Shown piece by piece: positions 40,614-49,312 of a stretch of DNA of 64,000 bases. Below the pieces are notes generated by a model. The model did not search any database and was not told the DNA's origin. It saw nothing but the letters and a program-made list of their open reading frames with translations. Both the position numbers and the translations under genes were made by a program. How positions within the stretch are numbered: position 1 is the stretch's first letter; each line of letters opens with the position of its first letter. The stretch is from Firmicutes bacterium UBA3572 (lineage in GTDB: Bacteria > Bacillota > Desulfotomaculia > Desulfotomaculales > Desulforudaceae), in assembly GCA_002375985.1 (NCBI GenBank), contig DFNH01000018.1, positions 6,208-70,207 of the forward strand, in the 5' to 3' direction.

Positions 40614-42827
40614 ATGACTAAGAAGCAAGCGGTATACTTCTGTACGGGCTGCGGCCTCGGGGAGGCCCTGGATATTCCGGCCCTGGTGAAGGTGGCCAAG
40701 AGTGAGTTCAAGATTCAGGACGTGAAAGAGCACCCCTTCCTGTGCGGCCCCGAAGGCGTCGCCCTGATCAAGAAGGATATCGAGGCGGGAGTCAACACCG
40801 TCAGCATCGCCGCTTGTTCGGAGCGGGTTTGCTATGATGTGTTTAATTTCGGGCCGTCAATCATTGTTGAAAGAATTCCGTTGCGGGAACGGGTTGCCTG
40901 GGTGCAGGAACCCGGCGACGAGGATACCAACATGATGGCCGAGGACTATGTGCGGATGGGTCTGTCCAGAGCAAAAGTCACCGAATTGCCGGAACCGTTC
41001 CTGGTCGAGAATCCATCCAAGACCATCCTGGTGGTGGGCGGCGGCCTGGCCGGTATGACCGCCGCGTTGGAAGCGGCCAAGGCCGGCTACGATGTGGTTT
41101 TGGTGGAAAAAGAGGCGCAACTCGGTGGCTGGGCCGGCAAGGTCTACAAGCTGCCGCCGCTGGTGGAGCCGTTCACCGATTTGGCCGAGAATAACATTCC
41201 CGCCTTGGCCAAGGCTATTGAAGACAACCCGCGGATCAAGGTTTACACCGGGGCCACGATGGAAAGCATCGCCGGCGGTCCGGGTGTTTTCAACGCCAAG
41301 ATCAAGCACGGAGGCGGCACCGCCGAGGAGAAGGTGGGTGCCATCGTGCTGGCTACCGGCGCAAGGCCTTACGATCCCAAGAAGCTTACCTACCTGGGCT
41401 ATGGAAAGACCAACGTGGTTACCCATGCCGAGGTGGAGGAAATGGCCAAAAACGGCAAGCTTAAAGAGGTCAAACGGGTCGCTTTCATCCAGTGTGCCGG
41501 TTCGCGTGATCCGGAGCACCTGCCATATTGTTCGGCCGCCTGCTGTGTCGAAACCCTGAAACAGGCTGTTTACCTGAAGGAGTTTAATCCGGATGCTCAG
41601 GTTTACATCTTCTACAAGGACATCCGGGCTACGGGTAAGTACGAGTACTTCTACAAGGCCGTACAGCAGACGGGCGCCGTGTTCATCAAAACCGAGATTC
41701 CCGGTGTGCAGGTGCTCGAGGACGGTGGCAAGCTTGCCGTGGCGGGTAAAGACATCATCCTGGGCGAGGACGTTACTATCGGAGACCTCGATCTGGTAGT
41801 GCTGGCCAACGGGATGCAGACCAACGCCGCCTTTGGTGAAGAAGTGGTCCTCGAGGATGCCGAGGCCGAAGCGGCCGCTGCCAAGGAAGAAGAAGCGGCG
41901 GTCAAGCTGGATCAGATCATCAAGTCCAACATGCTGAACCTGGTTTACCGTCAGGGTCCAGAAATGCCGGCGCTCAAGTACGGTTTCCCGGATTCACATT
42001 TTATCTGCTTCCCGTACGAGACCCGCCGGACTGGTATCTACGCCGCCGGCGTTGTCCGGGCGACCATGCAGGTACCGGCGGCCATCGAGGACGCTACCGG
42101 CGCGGCCTTGAAGGCCATTCAGTGTGTAGAGGCCGTGGCCCGCGGCGAAGCGGTGCACCCGCGATCCGGAGACATCTCCTATCCGGAGTTCAACATGAAC
42201 CGCTGCACCCAGTGTAAGCGGTGCACCGAGGAATGTCCGTTCGGAGCGATCAACGAGGATGAAAAGGCCAATCCGCTGCCGGAGCGGACCCGCTGCCGGC
42301 GGTGCGGTACCTGTATGGGGGCTTGTCCGGAGCGGATTATCTCCTTCAAGAACTACTCGGTACCGATGATTGGCGGTATGGCCAAATCCATCGAGGTGCC
42401 GGAAGAAGAGGAGGAAAAACCGAGGATCCTCATTTTCGCTTGCGAGAACGATGCGATACCGGCGCTGGACATGGCGGGTATCGGCCGCATGAAGTACAGC
42501 GCTTGGGTGCGGGTCATTCCGTTGCGGTGCCTGGGTTCGCTCAACCTGGTGTGGATTTCCGATGCGATGTCTAGTGGCATTGACGGTGTAATGCTCCTGG
42601 GTTGCCGCCACGGTGAGGATTACCAGTGTCACTTTATCAAGGGCAGTGAGCTGGCCGAAATCCGCCTGTCCAAGGTGTCGGAGACATTAGACCGGCTGGG
42701 TCTGGAGTCTGAGCGTTGCCGGTTCCACCAGGTCAGCATTATGGATTACTACCGGATTCCGAAACTGATCGAAGACTTTGTGGCGAAGATCGACGAACTC
42801 GGTCCGAACCCCATGAAGGGCTTTTAG
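40614..42827 (+). CDS. qmoB: Quinone-interacting oxidoreductase subunit QmoB
   Basis: The 737-residue protein is HdrA-like, with a short N-terminal cysteine domain (YFCTGCGLGEALDIP). The FAD domain follows (ILVVGGGLAGMTAALEAAKA, IQCAGSRDPEHLPYCSAACC), then two [4Fe-4S] motifs (CTQCKRCTEECPFGA and CRRCGTCMGACPERI). The C-terminal MvhD-like domain (ILIFACENDAIPALDMAG, VMLLGCRHGEDYQCHF) ends the chain. The fused MvhD part marks QmoB. It likely forms an electron-bifurcating or confurcating module with QmoA and the HdrCB-like subunits for AprBA. Confidence 0.94.
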   Translation: MTKKQAVYFCTGCGLGEALDIPALVKVAKSEFKIQDVKEHPFLCGPEGVALIKKDIEAGVNTVSIAACSERVCYDVFNFGPSIIVERIPLRERVAWVQEPGDEDTNMMAEDYVRMGLSRAKVTELPEPFLVENPSKTILVVGGGLAGMTAALEAAKAGYDVVLVEKEAQLGGWAGKVYKLPPLVEPFTDLAENNIPALAKAIEDNPRIKVYTGATMESIAGGPGVFNAKIKHGGGTAEEKVGAIVLATGARPYDPKKLTYLGYGKTNVVTHAEVEEMAKNGKLKEVKRVAFIQCAGSRDPEHLPYCSAACCVETLKQAVYLKEFNPDAQVYIFYKDIRATGKYEYFYKAVQQTGAVFIKTEIPGVQVLEDGGKLAVAGKDIILGEDVTIGDLDLVVLANGMQTNAAFGEEVVLEDAEAEAAAAKEEEAAVKLDQIIKSNMLNLVYRQGPEMPALKYGFPDSHFICFPYETRRTGIYAAGVVRATMQVPAAIEDATGAALKAIQCVEAVARGEAVHPRSGDISYPEFNMNRCTQCKRCTEECPFGAINEDEKANPLPERTRCRRCGTCMGACPERIISFKNYSVPMIGGMAKSIEVPEEEEEKPRILIFACENDAIPALDMAGIGRMKYSAWVRVIPLRCLGSLNLVWISDAMSSGIDGVMLLGCRHGEDYQCHFIKGSELAEIRLSKVSETLDRLGLESERCRFHQVSIMDYYRIPKLIEDFVAKIDELGPNPMKGF

Positions 42828-42996
42828 GCTTGAACGGGGAGGGTCCGGGTCGTGACGCGTAACGCGCGGCCCGGAGCCCCGCCTCCATTGCGTTCGCGCA
42901 AGTGGGGAGGTTGGGGCCGTCAGGCCTTAAGGCCTTAGAAGTTTTCCGGCTGATCAACGGGATTAAACAAGGACCAGTCTGTAGGGGGTAGAGCAA
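42828..42996 (+). other. Structured spacer between qmoB and hdrC
   Basis: This 169-bp gap contains several pairing segments: TCCGGG with CCCGGA, GCGTTCGCGC, and GGCCTTAAGGCC. No gene is seen. It may process or stabilise mRNA so that hdrCB and qmoAB are expressed at different levels. Confidence 0.45.
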
Positions 42997-43587
42997 ATGA
43001 CCGCTGCGAATAACCAGGCATCCAGGTACGACCCCGCTTTTGCGAATGAGCTTTACAGTATCGAAAACGGTCATTATATCAAGCAGTGTATGCAGTGCGG
43101 TTTATGTGTCGTGACCTGTCCGGCCCGGCACCTGATGGATCTCCAGCCACGCAAGTATTTTAAAGCAATTCAGGCCGGAGACCGGGACCGAGTGCTCAAG
43201 GCAAACACACCGTGGTTGTGCACTTCTTGCAACCTGTGCACCGTGCGCTGTCCACGGGGGATCCCGATCATCGATGTAATGCACGGGATGAAACTATACT
43301 TGGCGCAAAAGCAGGGCGTGAAGAGCGCGCCGGGGGCGCTGTTCAGCAAGACCTTTTTTGACGTGATGCTGAAGCGTGGACGGCAGTGGGAAGCTTGGTT
43401 GACCCAGATGTACTTCCTGAAGGCCGGCCCCAGCGCTATCAAAGATGCCTTGAAGATGATGGACGTCGCGCAGCCGATGGTGTTAAAGCGGCGGCTGCCG
43501 CTTGCGCCCGCCAAGACCATCAAGGGCAAGAGCCAACTGAAAAAAATCTATGAAAAGGCTGCGGCACTGGCAAAGGAGGGACACTAG
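42997..43587 (+). CDS. hdrC: HdrC-like iron-sulfur subunit (QmoC replacement)
   Basis: The 196-residue protein has two [4Fe-4S] motifs, CMQCGLCVVTCPARHLMD and CTSCNLCTVRCPRGIPI, and a helical C-terminus, the layout of heterodisulfide reductase subunit C. It is followed without a gap by an HdrB-like gene. In Gram-positive sulfate reducers such as Desulfotomaculum this hdrBC pair stands where Gram-negatives have qmoC, and links QmoAB to a still debated electron donor. No membrane span is visible, so the complex here would be soluble unless other subunits join. Confidence 0.88.
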   Translation: MTAANNQASRYDPAFANELYSIENGHYIKQCMQCGLCVVTCPARHLMDLQPRKYFKAIQAGDRDRVLKANTPWLCTSCNLCTVRCPRGIPIIDVMHGMKLYLAQKQGVKSAPGALFSKTFFDVMLKRGRQWEAWLTQMYFLKAGPSAIKDALKMMDVAQPMVLKRRLPLAPAKTIKGKSQLKKIYEKAAALAKEGH

Positions 43588-44475
43588 ATGGCTTACACGT
43601 TTTACCCGGGCTGTGCATCAGAGGCCACCGGAAAAGCCAGTTTCATCTCCTTTGAGGCCGTGGTTAAAGCCTTGGATATTGACTGCCACGGCGAGATTCC
43701 GGATTGGAACTGCTGTGGTGCGACCTTGGTGGCTAACGCCATCGGCGACTTCGCCCAGCAGGCGATCGCGGCCCGCAATCTGGCCCTGGCGGAAAAAGAG
43801 GGCAAGGACATCTTGGTGGCTTGCAGTTCTTGTTATCTGAACCTGGCCTGGACCAACGAAAAGATGAAGACCGACCCTGATTTTAAGAGCCAGATCAACG
43901 AGGCCCTGGGAGCGGGCGGTTTATCTTACAACGCCAGCCTGCAGGTGCGGCACCTGATTGACGTGCTCGTCAATGAGATCGGGCTGGACAAGATCCGGGA
44001 ACGGACCATCAAGCCGCTGGAGGGCTTGAAGGTAGCCTGTTATTCCGGTTGTCAGACCGTGCGTGCTCTCCGGCGTCCGGACTTTGACGATGTGGAGTAC
44101 CCGGTAATGCTGGACCGCCTGGTGGAAGCGCTGGGAGCAACGGCGGTGCCGTTCCCGATGGCTGCCCGCTGTTGCGGTGGTTCGCAGCAGTTTACCAACC
44201 CGGAGTTGATCTACGACCTGACCGGAAAAATTTTAGACTGCGCGGCGGAAAACGGTGCGGACGTGATTGTGACGCCGTGCCCCATGTGTGCCCTGAATAC
44301 AGATGCTTTTCAGCAAAAAATTGCTAAACTCAAGAATAAAGAGTACAATATGCCGGTGCTGTTTGTCACCCAGCTGATGGGTGTGGCTTTCGATCTTAAG
44401 CCCAAGGATCTAGCTCTGCAGTACAATATTGTTTCGCCGTACCAAAAACTGGCCAAGTACGGCGTGAAGAAATAG
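43588..44475 (+). CDS. hdrB: HdrB-like CCG-domain subunit (QmoC replacement)
   Basis: This 295-residue protein has two cysteine-rich CCG domains: WNCCGATLVANAIGDF with LVACSSCYLNLAW, and CYSGCQTVRALRRP with AARCCGGSQQFTNPE and VTPCPMCALNTDAFQ. In HdrB these domains bind two non-cubane [4Fe-4S] clusters that reduce heterodisulfides. Together with the HdrC-like protein it forms the QmoC substitute. Its natural oxidant, a heterodisulfide, a DsrC trisulfide or menaquinone through another protein, cannot be told from sequence. A GNRA-looped terminator follows. Confidence 0.88.
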   Translation: MAYTFYPGCASEATGKASFISFEAVVKALDIDCHGEIPDWNCCGATLVANAIGDFAQQAIAARNLALAEKEGKDILVACSSCYLNLAWTNEKMKTDPDFKSQINEALGAGGLSYNASLQVRHLIDVLVNEIGLDKIRERTIKPLEGLKVACYSGCQTVRALRRPDFDDVEYPVMLDRLVEALGATAVPFPMAARCCGGSQQFTNPELIYDLTGKILDCAAENGADVIVTPCPMCALNTDAFQQKIAKLKNKEYNMPVLFVTQLMGVAFDLKPKDLALQYNIVSPYQKLAKYGVKK

Positions 44476-44478
44476 GCG

Positions 44479-44501
44479 GGGCGCCGGAAACGGCGCCCTT
44501 T
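44479..44501 (+). terminator. Terminator after the qmo-hdr operon
   Basis: GGGCGCCG and CGGCGCCC form a perfect 8-bp stem closed by a GAAA tetraloop, followed by TTTACG. Confidence 0.7.
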
Positions 44502-44557
44502 ACGCTTTCCGCCGCCGTGCGCGGCACAATGCGGTCCGGATTACCGGATCGGTTATT

Positions 44558-44585
44558 TTGGTGCATAGGAGTTGGTGCATAGGAG
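44558..44585 (+). repeat. Tandem 14-bp direct repeat
   Basis: TTGGTGCATAGGAG occurs twice head to tail in the gap between hdrB and htrA. Probably a simple slippage duplication. Confidence 0.85.
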
Positions 44586-44639
44586 AAAGAGGGTAAAACC
44601 AGACTACCGTGAGAACCCAAGCTATGGTGGGGGTGCGGC

Positions 44640-44789
44640 ATGCGAATTACTTGGGCCAAGCCGGTGGCGGTACTGGCAGTCCTGGGTACACTGTCCGGGT
44701 TGTTACCGTTTTTCTCCTGTTGGCCGGGGTCGCCCCCCACAGCCGCCTCCCGACCCGCCACCCGGAGTCCTGGTGCCGGAGAAGGGTGA
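44640..44789 (+). CDS. Possible small secreted peptide
   Basis: A 49-codon frame begins MRITWAKPVAVLAVLGTLSG and has LLPFFSC near residue 27, then a Pro/Ser-rich tail, a lipoprotein-like layout. GGTGGGGGTG lies upstream. No family is recognised and coding by chance cannot be excluded. Confidence 0.3.
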   Translation: MRITWAKPVAVLAVLGTLSGLLPFFSCWPGSPPTAASRPATRSPGAGEG

Positions 44790-44867
44790 TGCCGTGCCCT
44801 CCGATCCGAAGTGACAAGCAATAGGGGCGCTACGGCAGCGGGACGCAAGGACATGATTGCTGTGTCC

Positions 44868-44896
44868 TTTAATCCGTCGACTGGTGTTGGTATAAT
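44868..44896 (+). promoter_or_regulatory. Probable htrA promoter
   Basis: TTTAAT (44868-44873), 17 bases and a consensus TATAAT (44891-44896), 49 bp before the HtrA start. Confidence 0.55.
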
Positions 44897-44944
44897 GCTG
44901 ATAAGGCATATAGAGCAGATGGTTACCGAAGGGGGAGCTAACCG

Positions 44945-46087
44945 ATGCGGTGGATGCTGGTGGTTGTTGCACTGATTGCCTTCGTGGCGGGAGGAATGTT
45001 TGCTGGCGGCAACGCCTTGGTGCGAGACTATTTTTACCGGGAGCCGGAAGAGACCGAACAGCTTTCCTTATTGGCCCAGGCTGCGCCTGATCAGGCCGTG
45101 ATGGGGTCCAGGGCGATCGTAGACATCGTGGACCAGGCCAGCCCGGCAGTAGTCAAAATCGACACGCGGGTGCCAGCCACCGTCAGAGAATGGAGTCCGT
45201 TATTTAACGACCCCTTCTTTAGGGAGTTTTTCGGTACCCCCCCGGGTCTGGCGCCCAGCCGGCGGGGAATGGGATCCGGATTCCTGTTTTCGCCGGACGG
45301 TTACATTCTGACCAACGAACACGTCATCCGCGGTGCGGAAGAAATCACCGTTACGCTGACCGGTTTTGACGCGCCATTGCCGGCCAAGGTTATCGGCTCT
45401 GACTACGACCTGGACCTGGCGGTGCTGAAAGTGGACGCTCCAAAGAAACTGTCCTATCTGCGGCTTGGTGACTCGGATCAGGTGCGGGTCGGGGAGTGGG
45501 TGATCGCTATCGGCAACCCGTACGGCCTGGATCACACCGTCACCGTAGGGGTGGTTAGCGCCAAAGGCCGTCCGGTAACCATCGAAGGCCGCTACTATGA
45601 CAATCTCCTACAAACCGATGCCTCCATCAACCCCGGAAACAGCGGGGGACCGCTTTTAAACCTCCGGGGTGAAGTGATCGCCATCAATACCGCGGTTAAT
45701 GCGCAGGCGCAGGGAATCGGCTTTGCCATTCCCACCTCCACGGTCCGTCCGGTACTGGACGAATTGATCAAGACCGGAAGGATCAGCCATGCCTGGTTGG
45801 GGGTGCAGTTGGAGTCGGTATCGCCGGAACTGGCCCATTACCTGGGACTGAAAAACACGGCGGGAGCGTTTGTGCGCGTGGTGGTGCCCAACAGCCCGGC
45901 GGCCGCGGCCGGCTTGAAACCGGGAGATGTGATTCTGGAACTGGACGGGGTCCGGGTGGAAAACCCCGAAAAAGTGATTCGGACGATCCGCACCCGTAAA
46001 GTGGGTGAAACCATGGAGATCAAGGTGTACCGCGAAGGTCGCACCAGGGACATTCAGGTCAAGCTGGGGCCGAAACCGGCGCAGTAG
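44945..46087 (+). CDS. htrA: HtrA/DegP-family serine protease
   Basis: The 380-residue protein has an N-terminal membrane anchor (LVVVALIAFVAGGMFAGG). A trypsin-like domain follows with catalytic His in YILTNEHVIRGA, Asp in SDYDLDLAVLKVD and Ser in NPGNSGGPLLN. A single PDZ domain (AFVRVVVPNSPAAAAGLKPG) ends the chain. It degrades or holds misfolded proteins outside the membrane. The chosen ATG gives the typical anchor. A promoter lies upstream; the CopZ-like gene follows after 48 bp and may share the transcript. Confidence 0.93.
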   Translation: MRWMLVVVALIAFVAGGMFAGGNALVRDYFYREPEETEQLSLLAQAAPDQAVMGSRAIVDIVDQASPAVVKIDTRVPATVREWSPLFNDPFFREFFGTPPGLAPSRRGMGSGFLFSPDGYILTNEHVIRGAEEITVTLTGFDAPLPAKVIGSDYDLDLAVLKVDAPKKLSYLRLGDSDQVRVGEWVIAIGNPYGLDHTVTVGVVSAKGRPVTIEGRYYDNLLQTDASINPGNSGGPLLNLRGEVIAINTAVNAQAQGIGFAIPTSTVRPVLDELIKTGRISHAWLGVQLESVSPELAHYLGLKNTAGAFVRVVVPNSPAAAAGLKPGDVILELDGVRVENPEKVIRTIRTRKVGETMEIKVYREGRTRDIQVKLGPKPAQ

Positions 46088-46135
46088 CCGGAAAAACATA
46101 AGTTAGAATGGTGGAAGATGGAGGGAAGAACGTAA

Positions 46136-46351
46136 TTGGCAGTAGCAAAAACGGAAACCCTTGTCATTGAAGGTATGACCTGCGGCGGCTGTGTAGCCGC
46201 GGTACAGCAGGCGCTACTGCGGGTAAACGGAGTCATCGCCGCCACGGTAGACCTTCAGGCCGGACAAGCCCGCGTGGAATACGACCCCGCACAGACCGAC
46301 CGGGAGGCCCTGGTCCAAGCCGTTACCAAGGCCGGCTTCAAGGTGCCCTAA
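46136..46351 (+). CDS. copZ: HMA-domain copper chaperone
   Basis: The 71-residue protein is a single heavy-metal-associated domain with VIEGMTCGGCVAAVQQALLRV and a normal ferredoxin-like length, so it is a CopZ-type metal chaperone. The CGGC site binds Cu(I). It converges on the copA gene, the two stops being only 8 bp apart, so the pair may regulate each other by opposing transcripts. The TTG start follows GGAGGG. Confidence 0.9.
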   Translation: MAVAKTETLVIEGMTCGGCVAAVQQALLRVNGVIAATVDLQAGQARVEYDPAQTDREALVQAVTKAGFKVP

Positions 46352-46359
46352 GAATGAAC

Positions 46360-48660
46360 TCAAACGCCCGTCGGTTTAAACCAGCGTAGGCGCAGGGAGT
46401 TGAGCACAACGGAGAGGGAGCTAAAGGCCATGGCACCCGCGGCAAGCATAGGGTTCAGCAAAATGCCGTAGAACGGATAGAGCACACCGGCAGCCACGGG
46501 GATGAGCAAGACGTTGTAGCCGAAGGCCCAGAAGAGATTCTGGCGAATCATGCCGATGGTGGCCTTGGACAACCGCAGGGCGGCCGGTACGCCGCGTAGA
46601 TCTCCGGTGATCAGGGTGACATCGGAGGCCTCCATAGCCACGTCGGTTCCGGTGCCGACGGCGATGCCTACGTTGGCTTGAGCCAGTGCCGGCGCGTCGT
46701 TGAGACCGTCCCCGACCATGGCCACAATTTTCCCTTCTTCTTGGAGCTGCTTGATTTCCTGGGCCTTGTGTTCGGGTAGCACCTCTGCCAGCACCCTGGT
46801 AATTCCCACCTGCCGCGCGATGGCATTCGCCGTGCGGCGGTTGTCTCCGGTCAGCATGATTACTTCCAGGCCAAGGCGTTGTAATTCCCCGACCGCCTGG
46901 GCTGCGTGTTCCTTCAAAGTGTCCGCCACCGCCAGAACGCCGGCGCACACGCCGGCAACCCCGACAAAAACAGCTGTTTTCCCCGCGGCGGAGAGGCGGC
47001 GAAAGTCATTTTCGAGTTCCGTGACATCGACTCCGTGTTTCTCCATAAGCGTCCGGTTGCCGATCAGCACTTCACGGCCCTGTACCTGGGCCTTTACGCC
47101 CTGGCCGGGGATGGCCTCAAATCCTTCCGGCTCGGTTAACCGCAGCCCCCGGGCCTTGGCTGCGGCCACGACGGCCTCACCCACAGGGTGCTCCGACCTG
47201 CTTTCCACCGCCGCGGCTAAACCCAGAAGCTCATCAGCCGCAAGATCCCCTCGCCGGACGATATCGGTAAGGGCCGGTTTTCCTTCGGTGAGCGTTCCGG
47301 TCTTGTCAAAAACCACGGTCTGAACCCGGTGGGCGATCTCCAGACTTTCCGACCCCTTAAACAGAATCCCGCTCTCCGCGCCCCGGCCGGTGCCGACCTG
47401 GATCGCGGTCGGCGTTGCCAGGCCGAGGGCGCACGGACAGGCGATGATCAGCACGGCGATGAAGGTGGATAAGGCGAAAACGAGGGTTGGCGGGGGGCCG
47501 AAAACAAACCAGACCGCGAAACTGATCACGGCGATACCCACCACTGCCGGGACAAAATAGGCGGCGACCACGTCTACCAAACGCTGGATCGGTGCCTTTG
47601 AACCCTGGGCTTCTTCCACCAACCGGATGATTTGGGCCAGCACGGTATCCCGGCCGACCTTGGTGGCTTCGAAGGTAAAGGTTCCGGTCCGGTTGATGGT
47701 CGCTCCGACCACTTCGTCGCCGACACCTTTAACGACGGGGATGCTTTCTCCGGTTAACATGGACTCATCAACGGTGGACCGCCCGGACCTGACCACTCCG
47801 TCCACCGGGACCCGTTCCCCGGGACGTACCCGGATAAGGTCACCAACCATGACTTCCTCGATGGGGATGTTTACCTCTTGCCCGTCCCGGATTACCCGGG
47901 CGTGTTTGGCCTGGAGTCCTACCAGCTTGCGAATCGCCTCGGAGGTTTTGCTGCGGGCGCGCGCTTCCAGCAGGCGCCCCAGCAGGATGAGGGTGGTAAT
48001 GACGGTGGCGACGTCGTAGTAAAGTTGATACGGAAAACCGAGCCCGGTAAGAAAGTCCGGAAAGAGAGTCATAGCCGCACTGTAGGTCCACGCCGTGGTC
48101 GTGCCCAAGGCAACCAGTACGTTCATGTCGGCCGTGCCGTGGCGGAGTGCCGCATAGCTACCCGCGTAAAAGCGCCAGCCGGAACCGAACTGCACTGGCG
48201 TGGTGAGCAGTAACAGTACGAAGGGCGAGGTAAGAATGGCCGGCGCGAAAGCGCCCCAAGGTGGGTACATGTGGGGGAGACTGCCGATCAGGACGATGGT
48301 GGTGAAAAAGGCGCCGGTAGCAAAATCCAGGGTCAGCCGGCGCAAGGCACGTTCGCGCGCCTCCCGTTCCCGGTTTTCGATTGCCTGCTGTGCCAACGCC
48401 GCCACCTCAAAACCGGCGTTGACTACGGCTTCTTCCAGGACCGCGGGCGAGACAGCGGACGGGTCGTATTCAACAACAGCCCTTTCCGTCGCCAGGTTGA
48501 CTTCAGCCCGGTGCACGCCATTCACCCGGGTCAGAATCCCCTCCAGACGGCGGACGCAAGAAGCGCAGGTCATCCCACGGACAGGAATGACGACCCGTGT
48601 CAGGTTTCGGGGGCGGACGGCCTGGGTGCCCGGTTCCCCTCCGCCGGATTCATTGGCCAT
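46360..48660 (-). CDS. copA: Copper-exporting P1B-type ATPase
   Basis: The 766-residue ATPase has one N-terminal HMA domain (IPVRGMTCASCVRRLEG), eight membrane spans, the CPC transport motif in IIACPCALGLATPTAIQVG, phosphorylation site DKTGTLTEG, SEHPVGEAV and MVGDGLNDAPALAQANVGIA. Tyr and Asn in the GYNVLL segment and Met and Ser in PMLAAGAMAFSSLSVVLNSLRL complete the Cu(I) signature of P1B-1 pumps. It exports Cu(I) from the cytoplasm and would take the metal from the CopZ protein encoded beside it. No csoR or copY is in view. Confidence 0.94.
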   Translation of the reverse strand: MANESGGGEPGTQAVRPRNLTRVVIPVRGMTCASCVRRLEGILTRVNGVHRAEVNLATERAVVEYDPSAVSPAVLEEAVVNAGFEVAALAQQAIENREREARERALRRLTLDFATGAFFTTIVLIGSLPHMYPPWGAFAPAILTSPFVLLLLTTPVQFGSGWRFYAGSYAALRHGTADMNVLVALGTTTAWTYSAAMTLFPDFLTGLGFPYQLYYDVATVITTLILLGRLLEARARSKTSEAIRKLVGLQAKHARVIRDGQEVNIPIEEVMVGDLIRVRPGERVPVDGVVRSGRSTVDESMLTGESIPVVKGVGDEVVGATINRTGTFTFEATKVGRDTVLAQIIRLVEEAQGSKAPIQRLVDVVAAYFVPAVVGIAVISFAVWFVFGPPPTLVFALSTFIAVLIIACPCALGLATPTAIQVGTGRGAESGILFKGSESLEIAHRVQTVVFDKTGTLTEGKPALTDIVRRGDLAADELLGLAAAVESRSEHPVGEAVVAAAKARGLRLTEPEGFEAIPGQGVKAQVQGREVLIGNRTLMEKHGVDVTELENDFRRLSAAGKTAVFVGVAGVCAGVLAVADTLKEHAAQAVGELQRLGLEVIMLTGDNRRTANAIARQVGITRVLAEVLPEHKAQEIKQLQEEGKIVAMVGDGLNDAPALAQANVGIAVGTGTDVAMEASDVTLITGDLRGVPAALRLSKATIGMIRQNLFWAFGYNVLLIPVAAGVLYPFYGILLNPMLAAGAMAFSSLSVVLNSLRLRWFKPTGV

Positions 48661-48760
48661 GAACAGTCCTCCGTGACGCGTTAATTTGTTTTCTGCTGAA
48701 AAACGCTACCCGGCACAGCACACCGCTTATAAGGTTACTTTTTCAGCAGAATCTAATTAA

Positions 48761-49027
48761 TTAATCCTTGTTATCCCTGAGGTTTTTCTTGAGGCGTGCA
48801 TAGTCTTCACGGGATATCTCGCCCTGTTCCAGCCTCACCCTGGCCACGGTCAGAAGGTCGTCCGCATTCTCGGACGCTGGTCCGGTGCCGGGTCTTTTCC
48901 ACAGAATTAAAAGATACAGAGCGCTGATTACCACGAGCAAAATCAGAAGCGTTTCCATCACAAAGCCGAGAGGACGAAAGAAATCCCGCAGCAGGGTAAT
49001 CAGTACCAGTGCGGTGACTACCGCCAA
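48761..49027 (-). CDS. Membrane protein with C-terminal SHOCT-like motif
   Basis: This 88-residue protein has two hydrophobic segments (VVTALVLITLL and ETLLILLVVISALYLLILW). It ends with ARVRLEQGEISREDYARLKKNL, a SHOCT motif (short C-terminal domain that mediates oligomerisation). The TTG start is uncertain: an in-frame CTG 36 bp upstream has the better-placed GGGAG. It precedes copA on the same strand, about 100 bp away. Function unknown. Confidence 0.6.
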   Translation of the reverse strand: MAVVTALVLITLLRDFFRPLGFVMETLLILLVVISALYLLILWKRPGTGPASENADDLLTVARVRLEQGEISREDYARLKKNLRDNKD

Positions 49028-49257
49028 CGCCAGCCATCCCAGGTACCGGCCCAGAGCTTCTCACTCCCTTACAGATCAGTCCGGATCGTACTTCGGCGGA
49101 CGCCGAAGTGGTTGATTGTATTATTTCCGTAGGGTTTTATCTGATGTACCCGGGTGAAAGGCCTTTTGTACCTTACCTATTCGCCCCGTTTTTGGTCAAT
49201 TCCTCCCGGCGCCGGAATCGTCACCCCCGTCCCGTGGCAATAGCGTTGCTATGTGTG

Positions 49258-49286
49258 TTCCCAATAAGCGCAATCTTCGCTATAAT
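49258..49286 (+). promoter_or_regulatory. Probable promoter of the carboxypeptidase gene
   Basis: TTCCCA (49258-49263), 17 bases and consensus TATAAT (49281-49286), 26 bp before the ATG. Confidence 0.55.
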
Positions 49287-49312
49287 GGAAAAAACCATAC
49301 AGTGGGAGGAAA

